Below, piece after piece: positions 54,117 through 61,410 of a stretch of 64,000 nt of DNA. The stretch spans positions 1 through 64,000 of the forward strand of contig JANXBX010000009.1 in the NCBI GenBank assembly GCA_025060595.1. Reading direction: 5' to 3'. The notes beneath the pieces are model-generated. The model was given only the letters and a program-made list of their open reading frames with translations, made no database searches and was not told the DNA's origin. Position 1 is the first letter of the stretch, and the number at the start of each line of letters is the position of its first letter. The stretch comes from Synergistota bacterium. GTDB lineage: Bacteria; Synergistota; GBS-1. The position numbers and the translations under genes were made by a program.

Positions 54117-55474
54117 ATCCCGACAATGGACTTTCCTCCAGGTGGAATAGCGATAATTCCTCTAAGTTCCGGCTTTTTCTGAAGTTCTTTCTTGAACTCT
54201 TCTGCTCTTAACGGATTAACAAAATTGGGATCCTCAAAAGAGTACTTAAAATTAGTATGAATGTCATACCTTCCCTCAAGAATAGCAACTACATCTTCAA
54301 CGAAAACAAGTTCTTCATCAGTAGGAATAACAAATATTTTTACCCTTGAAGTATCCTCATGAATAAAGGTTTCAGCATTTCTGGTTTTAGCTATAGCATT
54401 TCTTTTACAGTCTAACTTTATTCCCCAAAAATCAAGATTCTCTAAAACTTTTTCTCTCACCTCAGGAGACATTTCCCCAACACCAGCTGTAAACACTATA
54501 GCATCAATATTTCCAAGAGCAAAAGAGTATGCTCCTACATATTTTCTTAATCTATAACACTCTATTTCGAAAGCTAGCTTTGCTCTTTCATCACCAGCTT
54601 CCAAAGCAGTCATTACATCTCTTCTATCTATATATTTGCCAGTTATTCCCAAAATACCACTCTTTTTATTTAATATATCGTTCATAACCTTAGGTGATAT
54701 TCCCTCTTTCTCCATAACATATAAGTCTATAGCTGCATCGTGATCTCCTGCTCTTGTTCCCATCACCAACCCTTCAAGCGGAGTGAACCCCATGCTTGTA
54801 TCGAAAGAAAGGCCTTTTTTAACAGCATTAGCACTTACTCCATTACCTATATGCAACGAAACAAGATTGACATCAAAGGGATCTTTTCCTAAGAGAACTG
54901 CAGCCCTTTTAGCTACATAAAGAAGCGACGTTCCATGAAAGCCATATCTTCTTATTTTATATTTCTGATACCACTCATACGGCAGAGCATATATATAAGA
55001 GCTTGGCGGCATAGTTTGATGCCACGCAGTATCCATAACTGCAACATGAGGAACATTAGGTAAAAGCTCTTTTGCCGCTTCAATCCCCATTACATTAGGA
55101 GGATTATGAAGAGGAGCAAGATCAGAAAGCTTTCTAAAAGTTTCTAAAGCTTTATCATCAATTAAAACAGACTTCGCAAACTCTTCTCCTCCATGAACTA
55201 CTCTGTGACCAACTGCATTTATTTCCTTAACGTTATTAATAACACCATATTGGGGGTGAACAAGCAATTCGATAATGAGCTTAATAGCTTCTTTATGGGT
55301 AGGACAATCATGCTCAACTCTGGTACTCTCTTTACCATGGGGAGAGTGAATACAAAAAGAACCCCCTACCGTTACTCGCTCAACCGTACCCTTCACTAAA
55401 GGCAGTTTTTTTTCCCAATCATAAAGCATATATTTAACGGAAGAACTACCACAGTTTAAAGTTAATATATACAT
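54113..55474 (-). CDS. ackA: Acetate kinase with C-terminal extension
   Basis: A 453-residue acetate kinase. It has LTLNCGSSSVKYMLYD at the N-terminus, GHRVVHGGEEF, YGFHGTSLLYVAKRAA (catalytic region), and the ATP-binding FTAGVGEMSPEVREKVL. It makes ATP from acetyl phosphate. After residue about 400, roughly 50 residues go beyond the usual end, closing with IIAIPPGGKSIVGI; this extra tail is of unknown role. The start is ATG 55474, 9 bases after GGGAGGTG. No pta gene is adjacent. It leads the pilus block, 107 bases after ppx. Confidence 0.94.
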   Translation of the reverse strand: MYILTLNCGSSSVKYMLYDWEKKLPLVKGTVERVTVGGSFCIHSPHGKESTRVEHDCPTHKEAIKLIIELLVHPQYGVINNVKEINAVGHRVVHGGEEFAKSVLIDDKALETFRKLSDLAPLHNPPNVMGIEAAKELLPNVPHVAVMDTAWHQTMPPSSYIYALPYEWYQKYKIRRYGFHGTSLLYVAKRAAVLLGKDPFDVNLVSLHIGNGVSANAVKKGLSFDTSMGFTPLEGLVMGTRAGDHDAAIDLYVMEKEGISPKVMNDILNKKSGILGITGKYIDRRDVMTALEAGDERAKLAFEIECYRLRKYVGAYSFALGNIDAIVFTAGVGEMSPEVREKVLENLDFWGIKLDCKRNAIAKTRNAETFIHEDTSRVKIFVIPTDEELVFVEDVVAILEGRYDIHTNFKYSFEDPNFVNPLRAEEFKKELQKKPELRGIIAIPPGGKSIVGI

Positions 55475-55581
55475 TTTAAAATACACCTCCCATAAAACTT
55501 TCAACATTCTTTTTTAAGGTAATTTTAAACTCACCTTTAGGTCCTTTCCTATTTTAACACAATTAGATTAAAACTATTTGT

Positions 55582-56496
55582 TTAAAAAACGAAGCTTTTA
55601 ACCCCCCATTTCTTAACAAGTCCTCCCCAAAGAAGATTAGTTTCAGAAACTATTATTTCCGAAATAGCAAAAAAACTCATCAGGGAAAAAAGTATAAGGC
55701 TACCCTCAAGAATTATATAAGACCGTCCAGGGTCAAAGATAAAAAGAGAGTCTATTTCCCTTGATGGAAGTTTACTCAGAGAGACTAGAATACTATACAA
55801 CCAGTTCATATCTAGTTTCTTTCCATGAACAAGTTTCATATCATAGAAAGCGGCCTTTTCCTTAAGCAGAGCTAAAGCAGAAATAGTTCCTCCGACCCCC
55901 ACAAAAGTTTTTGCCCTACAAGAATTTAACTTAATAGAAAAAGCCTCTTCTTGCCAATAGTTTTCTAAAAAGGAAATTATCTCTCCTACAGAATTAAAAG
56001 AAATATCCTTTAATTTAAGGGCTCCTATAGGAAACGTCCTAAAGAGCTTATACCCACCTGCTTTTAAAACTATTTCAGTACTACCCCCACCTATATCAAA
56101 CAAAAGATAGTCATCTCTAATTCCAAGGCCCACCTCGACACCGAGGAGGTTTTGAAAAGCTTCTTCTTCACCTGTTAATATTTCAACACTTAAACCGACT
56201 CTTTCTTGAATCAAATCTAAAAAGTGGTCCCGGTCAGAAGCTTCCCTAACTGCACTTGTTGCAAAAGCATAAATTTCATTAATACTGTTATCTTTAAGCT
56301 CATTATAAATTTTTTTAAGACCAACCAAAGTTCTATCTATGGCTTCTTCTTTTAGTTTCTTGGAAAGATATATCCCTTCTCCTAATCGAGTTGTAATTAA
56401 CCTCTCTCCCATTTTCCTGAAAATCAGGTTTTCATCGATATCACCCCAAAGACCCCTTAAGCTATTACTACCTATATCCAAGACTCCAACTTTCAA
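55582..56496 (-). CDS. Exopolyphosphatase / GppA family phosphatase
   Basis: A 304-residue Ppx/GppA protein, actin-like fold, with GVLDIGSNSLRG at the N-terminus, FATSAVREASDRD, ILTGEEEAFQNLLGV and LLFDIGGGSTEIVLK. It lacks the C-terminal HD domain of the long Ppx forms. It would hydrolyse polyphosphate or pppGpp. The TTG start follows AGGAGG and is divergent from rlmN with only 35 bases between. It is the first gene of the long minus-strand run. Confidence 0.9.
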   Translation of the reverse strand: MKVGVLDIGSNSLRGLWGDIDENLIFRKMGERLITTRLGEGIYLSKKLKEEAIDRTLVGLKKIYNELKDNSINEIYAFATSAVREASDRDHFLDLIQERVGLSVEILTGEEEAFQNLLGVEVGLGIRDDYLLFDIGGGSTEIVLKAGGYKLFRTFPIGALKLKDISFNSVGEIISFLENYWQEEAFSIKLNSCRAKTFVGVGGTISALALLKEKAAFYDMKLVHGKKLDMNWLYSILVSLSKLPSREIDSLFIFDPGRSYIILEGSLILFSLMSFFAISEIIVSETNLLWGGLVKKWGVKSFVF

Positions 56497-56512
56497 TCTT
56501 CCCTACCTCCTG

Positions 56513-56521
56513 TGATATAAT
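56513..56521 (+). promoter_or_regulatory. Extended -10 promoter for rlmN
   Basis: TGATATAAT is a perfect extended -10 (TG-n-TATAAT). The rlmN ATG at 56532 is 10 bases beyond it, so the mRNA would be nearly leaderless, as at the MFS gene; both sites read TATAATCTTAA before the start codon. The -35 region (TTTCAA, 56491-56496) is weak, as expected for extended -10 promoters. Confidence 0.7.
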
Positions 56522-56531
56522 CTTAATTGCA

Positions 56532-57584
56532 ATGAAGGACATTTTAAACTTAACATATGTGGAACTATTAAAAATACTAACTGAAAATGGAGAAAAAAGC
56601 TATAGGGCTTCCCAAATTTTCTCATGGATATATAAAAAAGAAGTTTTCGATTTTGAAAGCATGACAAACTTGAGTAAAACTTTAAGAACGTACTTGAAAG
56701 AAAACTTCCTTTTACAACCTCTCGAGGTCTCAGAAAAAAGAATTTCAAAAGATGGAACAACAAAATATCTACTAAAGCTTAGAGATGGAATGTATATAGA
56801 AAGTGTAATAATTCCTCACCCTAATAGAACTACATACTGCATATCTACCCAGGTAGGCTGTCCTATAGGGTGTAAATTCTGCGCTACTGGTATGGTTGGA
56901 TTTCAAAGAAATCTTGAATCAGGAGAAATAGTAAATCAAATATTAACACTAAGGAAGGACTCTGGTATTAATCCAAACAGGATAGTTTACATGGGAATGG
57001 GAGAACCCTTCTTAAACTATGAAGAGGTAATTAAAAGCCTAAAGATTATCACTCATCCTGCAGGTTTGAATATGAGTACAAGAAATGTAACAATATCAAC
57101 AGTAGGTATAATACCTAAAATTTACGATTTCGTCAAAGTGTCTGGAGCTTTCAGACTGGCAATTTCTCTGCACTCCGCTCAGCAAAGTAAAAGAGAAAAA
57201 ATAATTCCTATAGCTAAAAGTTATAGACTAACAGATCTTAAAAAAGCATTGCTAGATTTTCAAGAAAAAAAGGGGAAAAGAATCACAATAGAGTATATCC
57301 TTCTTAAGGAATATAACACTTTTAAAGAAGACGCTCTTTCTTTGAGAAACTTCCTTGAGGGGCTTAAAACTTTTGTAAATCTTATACCTTATAACCCAAT
57401 TTCCAATGGAGTTTTTAAAAAACCAAGTGAAGATGAAGTTAAGAAGTTTCATGAGATGCTACTCAAATTAGGAATAAAGGCTGAGGTAAGAAAAGAAAAA
57501 GGAAGCGATATAGAAGCTGCCTGCGGCCAATTAAGAGGAATAAGACCTTCTTTGGAAAATTGTGGTGTCGGAGACGGGATTTGA
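56532..57584 (+). CDS. rlmN: 23S rRNA (A2503-C2) / tRNA (A37-C2) methyltransferase RlmN
   Basis: A 350-residue radical SAM methylase. The cluster motif is GCPIGCKFCATGMVG (C110, C114, C117); the catalytic Cys is in AACGQLRG (C331). GMGEPFLNYEEV and AISLHSAQQSKREKI are also typical. It methylates 23S rRNA A2503 and tRNA A37. The start has no ribosome binding site and follows an extended -10 box closely. The last eight codons (through NCGVGDGI) run into the 3' end of the convergent tRNA-Leu gene by 22 bases. Confidence 0.94.
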   Translation: MKDILNLTYVELLKILTENGEKSYRASQIFSWIYKKEVFDFESMTNLSKTLRTYLKENFLLQPLEVSEKRISKDGTTKYLLKLRDGMYIESVIIPHPNRTTYCISTQVGCPIGCKFCATGMVGFQRNLESGEIVNQILTLRKDSGINPNRIVYMGMGEPFLNYEEVIKSLKIITHPAGLNMSTRNVTISTVGIIPKIYDFVKVSGAFRLAISLHSAQQSKREKIIPIAKSYRLTDLKKALLDFQEKKGKRITIEYILLKEYNTFKEDALSLRNFLEGLKTFVNLIPYNPISNGVFKKPSEDEVKKFHEMLLKLGIKAEVRKEKGSDIEAACGQLRGIRPSLENCGVGDGI

Positions 57585-57650
57585 ACCCGTATGGGCAAAA
57601 ACCCACTGGATCCTGAGTCCAGCGCGTCTGCCAGATTCCGCCACTCCGAC
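57563..57650 (-). tRNA. tRNA-Leu (anticodon CAG)
   Basis: On the minus strand the acceptor stem GTCGGAG pairs with CTCCGAC, followed by A and an encoded CCA (57563-57565). The D arm has the class II start TGGCGGAATCTGGCAGACGC. The anticodon arm is CTGGA-CTCAGGA-TCCAG with CAG as the anticodon. A long variable arm (GGGTTTTTGCCC) and a T arm GGTTCAAAT complete it. It reads CUG leucine codons. It overlaps the end of rlmN by 22 bases on the opposite strand. Confidence 0.97.
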
Positions 57651-57660
57651 ACCTTATATA

Positions 57661-57688
57661 ATTATACAAAACCTCTTAAGAAGATCAA
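57661..57688 (-). promoter_or_regulatory. Promoter of tRNA-Leu
   Basis: On the minus strand TTGATC (57683-57688) and TATAAT (57661-57666) are 16 bases apart. The tRNA 5' end at 57650 is about 10 bases beyond the -10 box, so the primary transcript has only a few extra 5' bases. The remaining bases up to 57739 hold only a weak A/T hairpin (57699-57717). Confidence 0.7.
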
Positions 57689-57739
57689 TTACTCTCTCAA
57701 ACTTTTCTTAAAAGTTTTCATATAACACGTTAATGCTTT

Positions 57740-58714
57740 TTATTTAAATACTTCTTCATCAACTCTCAACTTAGATAGCAATATTTTATTAATATCACCT
57801 ATCTTTGTACAAGGAGTCTTAATCAAAAGTTTTCTCTCATCTATCTCTAAGACTAATCCAACATCTAAAAGTCCCTCGTTTCCCTCGAGCCCTAGAAGTG
57901 TATGTTTTAGACTCCCTATATGTATCCACTCTAATTCAGCGTCAATCCCACGTTCTGGATAAGAAACGGTAAGAATTTTTAACTTCCCATTGCACTTTTC
58001 AGCCCACAAGATCCCTGTACCAATCTTAAAGGAAAGTTCTTGAACAGCAGTTTTACTTAAAGGTATTCCTACACCAAAGTGAGGAAATCCTCCCACTTTA
58101 ACATCATTCCACGCAAGCTCAACTTCAATAGCGTTTTTAAAGTAAGCTTTCCACATTTTAATGCGATTAGAGCGTCTTTCCTCTAAAGTTTTTATCCTAA
58201 CCCCAGAAGGTGATGGTAAAACTACCACACGAGTGTACCTCGAAAACTCATCTATAAGATGAAGATAATCTCTCTCATTTCCCAAAAAAATAACAACATC
58301 TGGTTTAACAACGGAAATTTTACTTTTTACAAGGGTATACCCATCCTTTCCCATTATTAGACCAGAAGAGTCTATAATTACTATATCTCTATCCCTGCAA
58401 GCAAAACTAACAAGATCCCCTAATCCCCACAACGTAGGCCAAATAAAAGGCCCTCCTGGAGATGTAGAGCCTATAAAGGCAAGCTTAACTGGAGAAACTT
58501 CCGAAAGCTTTTCAACCTTACCATCCAGAAAGCCTAAACCCAATGTTCCGGGTGGACCTATATCTGATTGCCCCGGGTCAGCATCAACAACTGCAACTTT
58601 CTTTCCCTCAGAAATTAACTTGTTAGCTAAAAGGAGAGCAAGTGTAGTTTTCCCTGTATCCACCTTCCCAAGCAAAATAATTATTCTCTCTTGATCACTC
58701 AAATCTAGAACCAA
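57740..58714 (-). CDS. Clp1/Nol9-like P-loop polynucleotide kinase
   Basis: A 324-residue P-loop NTPase. Walker A is LLGKVDTGKTTLALLLAN (about 14-31); the Clp1-type motif is VVDADPGQSDIGPPGTLGLG (about 42-61); LAFIGSTSPGG and VIIDSSGLI follow. The C-terminal part (about 220-320) is a beta-rich domain. Relatives in archaea (PH0197-type) and eukaryotes (Clp1, Nol9/Grc3) phosphorylate 5'-OH ends of RNA. It might take part in RNA repair together with the archease at 13731-14144, though this is inference. The TTG start follows AAGGAGTG. Confidence 0.82.
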   Translation of the reverse strand: MVLDLSDQERIIILLGKVDTGKTTLALLLANKLISEGKKVAVVDADPGQSDIGPPGTLGLGFLDGKVEKLSEVSPVKLAFIGSTSPGGPFIWPTLWGLGDLVSFACRDRDIVIIDSSGLIMGKDGYTLVKSKISVVKPDVVIFLGNERDYLHLIDEFSRYTRVVVLPSPSGVRIKTLEERRSNRIKMWKAYFKNAIEVELAWNDVKVGGFPHFGVGIPLSKTAVQELSFKIGTGILWAEKCNGKLKILTVSYPERGIDAELEWIHIGSLKHTLLGLEGNEGLLDVGLVLEIDERKLLIKTPCTKIGDINKILLSKLRVDEEVFK

Positions 58715-58814
58715 GCCATCTTCACTCCTTTATTTCTTCATCTAAATCTTTTCTAATAACATCTACACAGGATCGGGTTTTTGTGCTATCCTTAGTTTCA
58801 AGAATACGTATAAA

Positions 58815-59138
58815 TTATTCTTTGCGAGGGTTAGGCTTCTTAAACAAACCAGCAAGGGGAATTTTATCCGGGTTTTCCATCAAAAAAGAAATATATTCTT
58901 CCATTTGTTGAGAACGTGTTTTATCTTTTCCCAAGAGAGAGGATATTTTCGTAGCGAAAGAAGATGTTCTAGAAACTCTGGCGCTCTTGGTATCCAACAA
59001 AAGCTCAAGGAGGGAGCGAATGCGTAGTTGTTCCTCTTCCATTTTTTCTATTTTCCTATTTATAGCAGAAAGTTCGGATACAAGAATCTCAAGAAGTTCT
59101 TTTATAATACTGAGTAATTCACTGTTTTCTACTGCCAT
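58815..59138 (-). CDS. Small coiled-coil protein of unknown function
   Basis: A 107-residue protein that I do not recognise. Residues about 5-50 form an amphipathic coiled coil (LLEILVSELSAINRKIEKM); the second half is Ser/Lys-rich with LAGLFKKPNPRKE at the end. It has no membrane segment or signal. The ATG follows GGAGGGG and an extended -10 box. After its TAA stop the same frame stays open for 30 more codons to 58722, ending 8 bases before the kinase start. Confidence 0.65.
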   Translation of the reverse strand: MAVENSELLSIIKELLEILVSELSAINRKIEKMEEEQLRIRSLLELLLDTKSARVSRTSSFATKISSLLGKDKTRSQQMEEYISFLMENPDKIPLAGLFKKPNPRKE

Positions 59139-59160
59139 TCATTTTATCCCCTCCTTGAAA

Positions 59161-59169
59161 ATTATACCA
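59161..59169 (-). promoter_or_regulatory. Extended -10 promoter for the coiled-coil/kinase unit
   Basis: On the minus strand TGGTATAAT is a perfect extended -10 about 22 bases before the ATG at 59138, leaving room for the GGAGGGG ribosome binding site. No good -35 is present. On the other strand TTGAAA (59155-59160) may be a weak -35 for the DUF4097 genes. Confidence 0.65.
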
Positions 59170-59198
59170 TCTTTATTTTTATGGAGGGAGAGCTAAAA

Positions 59199-60146
59199 AT
59201 GAAAGAACCTTTCAGACAAGTGGAAGAAAGAATAATACTTATAACAGAAGGAACTAAACTAATAATAAAAAACATCTATGGAAGTACTAAATTAAAAACA
59301 TGGGATCATCCAGAATTAAAGGTTAAGCTAACCAAAAGCATATTGGGGGAAATTGAAGAAAATGAGGCAGAGCAAAAGCTAAAACACATAGAACTAAAAG
59401 AGAAAAAAGGAAGTAAAGAAGTAACTATGGAAACGATGATCCCTAATTTCATTATAAGGCCAGGCCTTAAATTTACTATAGATTTAGACATTCTTGCTCC
59501 CCCACATATTAACTTAGAAATAGATACAGGTCTTCAAAAGCTAAATGGAAGTAAGAAAGAAGGAAATATAGAAATATCTTATAGGGAAAACTTTACTACG
59601 TTAATATCTAATATAAAAGGAAATATAGACATATCCTGTGGATCTGCAGACATAGAAATTAAAAACTCTGAAGGGAAAATAATAGTAAATAGTTTAAGCG
59701 GAACAGTTCAAATTAAAAATTGTTCGGGAGAGATGTATATTAATAACGAAAGCGGTAATAATTATTTAGATGGATGTAGTGGATCTATAACATTAAAAAC
59801 CAAAAGCGGAAATGTATTTCTGAAAAATGTAGAAAGCCTGTACTTAAACATTAAAACATCTAGTGGAAATATAAAAGCAGATATCAACATTTTAGCTGAT
59901 GGAACCTATCAACTCGAGACCCATTCTGGATGGATAAAGTTAAAAATACCGTATTATTCCTCTTGCCATATAGAATTTGACACAATATGTGGTAAAATCT
60001 TTAGTGAGTATTCCTTCGAAACAAAGGAAAATAAATTGAAACTTGGAGAAGCCAAAGGAAGCCTTATAGTAAAATCTTCAAGTGGCGACATATATTTAAT
60101 TCATGGCTTCATGGAGGAAGAAAAAGATGTTTATCTTAGCCAATGA
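59199..60146 (+). CDS. DUF4097-like beta-solenoid protein, first of tandem pair
   Basis: A 315-residue protein. Residues about 125-305 are short beta repeats built on S-G-N/D and N-x-x-G, for example GNIDISCGSADIEIKNSEGK and SGNVFLKNVES. This pattern fits the DUF4097 (putative adhesin/toast-rack) beta-solenoid. There is no signal peptide or membrane helix, so it is probably cytoplasmic. The start is ATG 59199 with GGAGGGAG 9 bases upstream; ATG 59181 overlaps that site. Its role is unknown; relatives often accompany anti-sigma or membrane-stress modules. Confidence 0.75.
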   Translation: MKEPFRQVEERIILITEGTKLIIKNIYGSTKLKTWDHPELKVKLTKSILGEIEENEAEQKLKHIELKEKKGSKEVTMETMIPNFIIRPGLKFTIDLDILAPPHINLEIDTGLQKLNGSKKEGNIEISYRENFTTLISNIKGNIDISCGSADIEIKNSEGKIIVNSLSGTVQIKNCSGEMYINNESGNNYLDGCSGSITLKTKSGNVFLKNVESLYLNIKTSSGNIKADINILADGTYQLETHSGWIKLKIPYYSSCHIEFDTICGKIFSEYSFETKENKLKLGEAKGSLIVKSSSGDIYLIHGFMEEEKDVYLSQ

Positions 60147-61368
60147 AATTTTTAGGTTTTTTAAACAAAAGCCAAAAACTCCCAATAAGGTTGCCCCCAC
60201 AGGCAACTTTATAGATAGATCTCTAAAGAGAGAAGAAACCACCTCTAAGGGAGGAATGCTTATGGTAGCAGAGAGTGTGGTAAAGGGTGAAGTATTTATA
60301 GAGTATACTGAACCTTTTGAAAAATTATTACTTGTTCCAGAAAATGCATTACTCTCTTGTACAAACAAAGCAGGAGATATAGTAATCAAATCATGGGACC
60401 AGATGCTTCTTAAAATCGCAGCAGTAAAGCACACGTGGGGGAAAAATAAAAAAGAAGCTCAAGAGTTATCTAAGGAAATAGAAGTTAGAATAATACAAAG
60501 AGATGAAAGCATATCTTTAGAAACTTTCCTTCCACAAAGCAACGGAAAAAAGACAAGTTACGTTAGCTATAAGATATTTATACCTAAAAACCTTAATGTA
60601 GCTATAGAAGCAGAAGAAAGTAACGTTTTCATTAGTGATCTTAATAAAAATTTAAGAGTTAAGACCACTTCTGGTAACGTCTTTATAAGAAATATTTCTG
60701 GAAACGTCCACGCTCAAACATCTTCAGGAAATATCTTGATAAATAACATTGGCGGAAACACGACAATAATAACGGAAAGAGGCGAGGTTCATACAGAAAA
60801 CATAGCAGGTAACCTTGATGTAGAAAGCTCTGAAGGAAATGTTAAAGTATTTCACTCCAGGCAAAATGTTGTAATAAGTATGAGTAAAGGAAACATATCT
60901 TTCTTTGATATAGAAGGAAGCATTGAAGTAAAAGCTACTAAAGCCAAAATAATAGGAGAGTATGTGCAAAAGAATCTAAACATAGTGTTAGAAGAGGGTG
61001 ACATGTTCCTTGATGACGTGGAAGGAAACATAACTATACATTTTAAACAAGGATCCTTAACTTTAGGAAATAAACATTCTTACCGCATAGAACTTTCCTC
61101 AAATAGTGGAGATATAAATTTAGATACAGTGGTAAAAGAAAATGGAAGGTATATAATTGAGACATCAGAAGGAACTATAAATTTGAAAATTCCATCTGAT
61201 GCATCTACAGCTATAGTAGCAAAGACCATAAAAGGAATTATCTCGTGCGAACTACCATTGATAATTACACAAAGTAGCAAAGATGAATTAACAGGGGTAC
61301 TTAATCAATATAAAGCTCTAATTAAGCTCACTACATCAGAAGGAGATATAAACATAAGGAAGAAGTAA
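60127..61368 (+). CDS. DUF4097-like beta-solenoid protein, second of tandem pair
   Basis: A 413-residue paralogue of the gene before it. The middle (about 165-320) has dense repeats of about 20 residues, such as TSGNVFIRNISGNVHAQTSS and GNILINNIGGNTTIITERGE. The N-terminus has an amphipathic start (MFILANEIFRFFKQKP) but no true signal peptide. ATG 60127 follows GGAGGAAG, and the gene overlaps the first by 20 bases, so both are translated together. Its stop codon lies inside a strong terminator stem. Confidence 0.75.
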   Translation: MFILANEIFRFFKQKPKTPNKVAPTGNFIDRSLKREETTSKGGMLMVAESVVKGEVFIEYTEPFEKLLLVPENALLSCTNKAGDIVIKSWDQMLLKIAAVKHTWGKNKKEAQELSKEIEVRIIQRDESISLETFLPQSNGKKTSYVSYKIFIPKNLNVAIEAEESNVFISDLNKNLRVKTTSGNVFIRNISGNVHAQTSSGNILINNIGGNTTIITERGEVHTENIAGNLDVESSEGNVKVFHSRQNVVISMSKGNISFFDIEGSIEVKATKAKIIGEYVQKNLNIVLEEGDMFLDDVEGNITIHFKQGSLTLGNKHSYRIELSSNSGDINLDTVVKENGRYIIETSEGTINLKIPSDASTAIVAKTIKGIISCELPLIITQSSKDELTGVLNQYKALIKLTTSEGDINIRKK

Positions 61369-61410
61369 GAATTAAGGGACCCCTGAAGTTTCAGGGGTCC
61401 CTTAATTCTT
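61367..61410. terminator. Bidirectional Rho-independent terminator
   Basis: A perfect 20-bp stem (61367-61386 with 61391-61410) and a four-base loop. The GC-rich core GGGACCCCTGA is flanked by AAGAATTAA / TTAATTCTT, giving a U-rich tail on both strands. The stem includes bases of the stop codons of both convergent genes, so it ends transcription of the DUF4097 pair and of the FBP gene. Confidence 0.92.

Noticed and set aside
55475-55581. 107-base gap before ackA examined for a riboswitch or promoter
   Set aside because: Only an imperfect AAGGT/ACCTT hairpin and poor -10/-35 matches are seen; nothing firm enough to annotate.
56503-56763. 86-codon minus-strand frame upstream of ppx
   Set aside because: Antisense of the conserved RlmN N-terminus, Phe/Leu-rich, no ribosome binding site.
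57607-57615. CTGGATCCT shared by the tRNA-Leu anticodon arm and the inverted repeat in the recombinase gene
   Set aside because: A 9-base match in 64 kb is expected by chance, and the tRNA shows no duplicated end or integrated element.
57449-57669. Two minus-strand open frames over the tRNA-Leu gene
   Set aside because: They translate the tRNA itself and the antisense of rlmN; not coding.
57699-57717. AAACTTTT-CTT-AAAAGTTT hairpin after the kinase gene
   Set aside because: Only A/T-rich pairs and no U-run beyond it on the minus strand; too weak to call a terminator.
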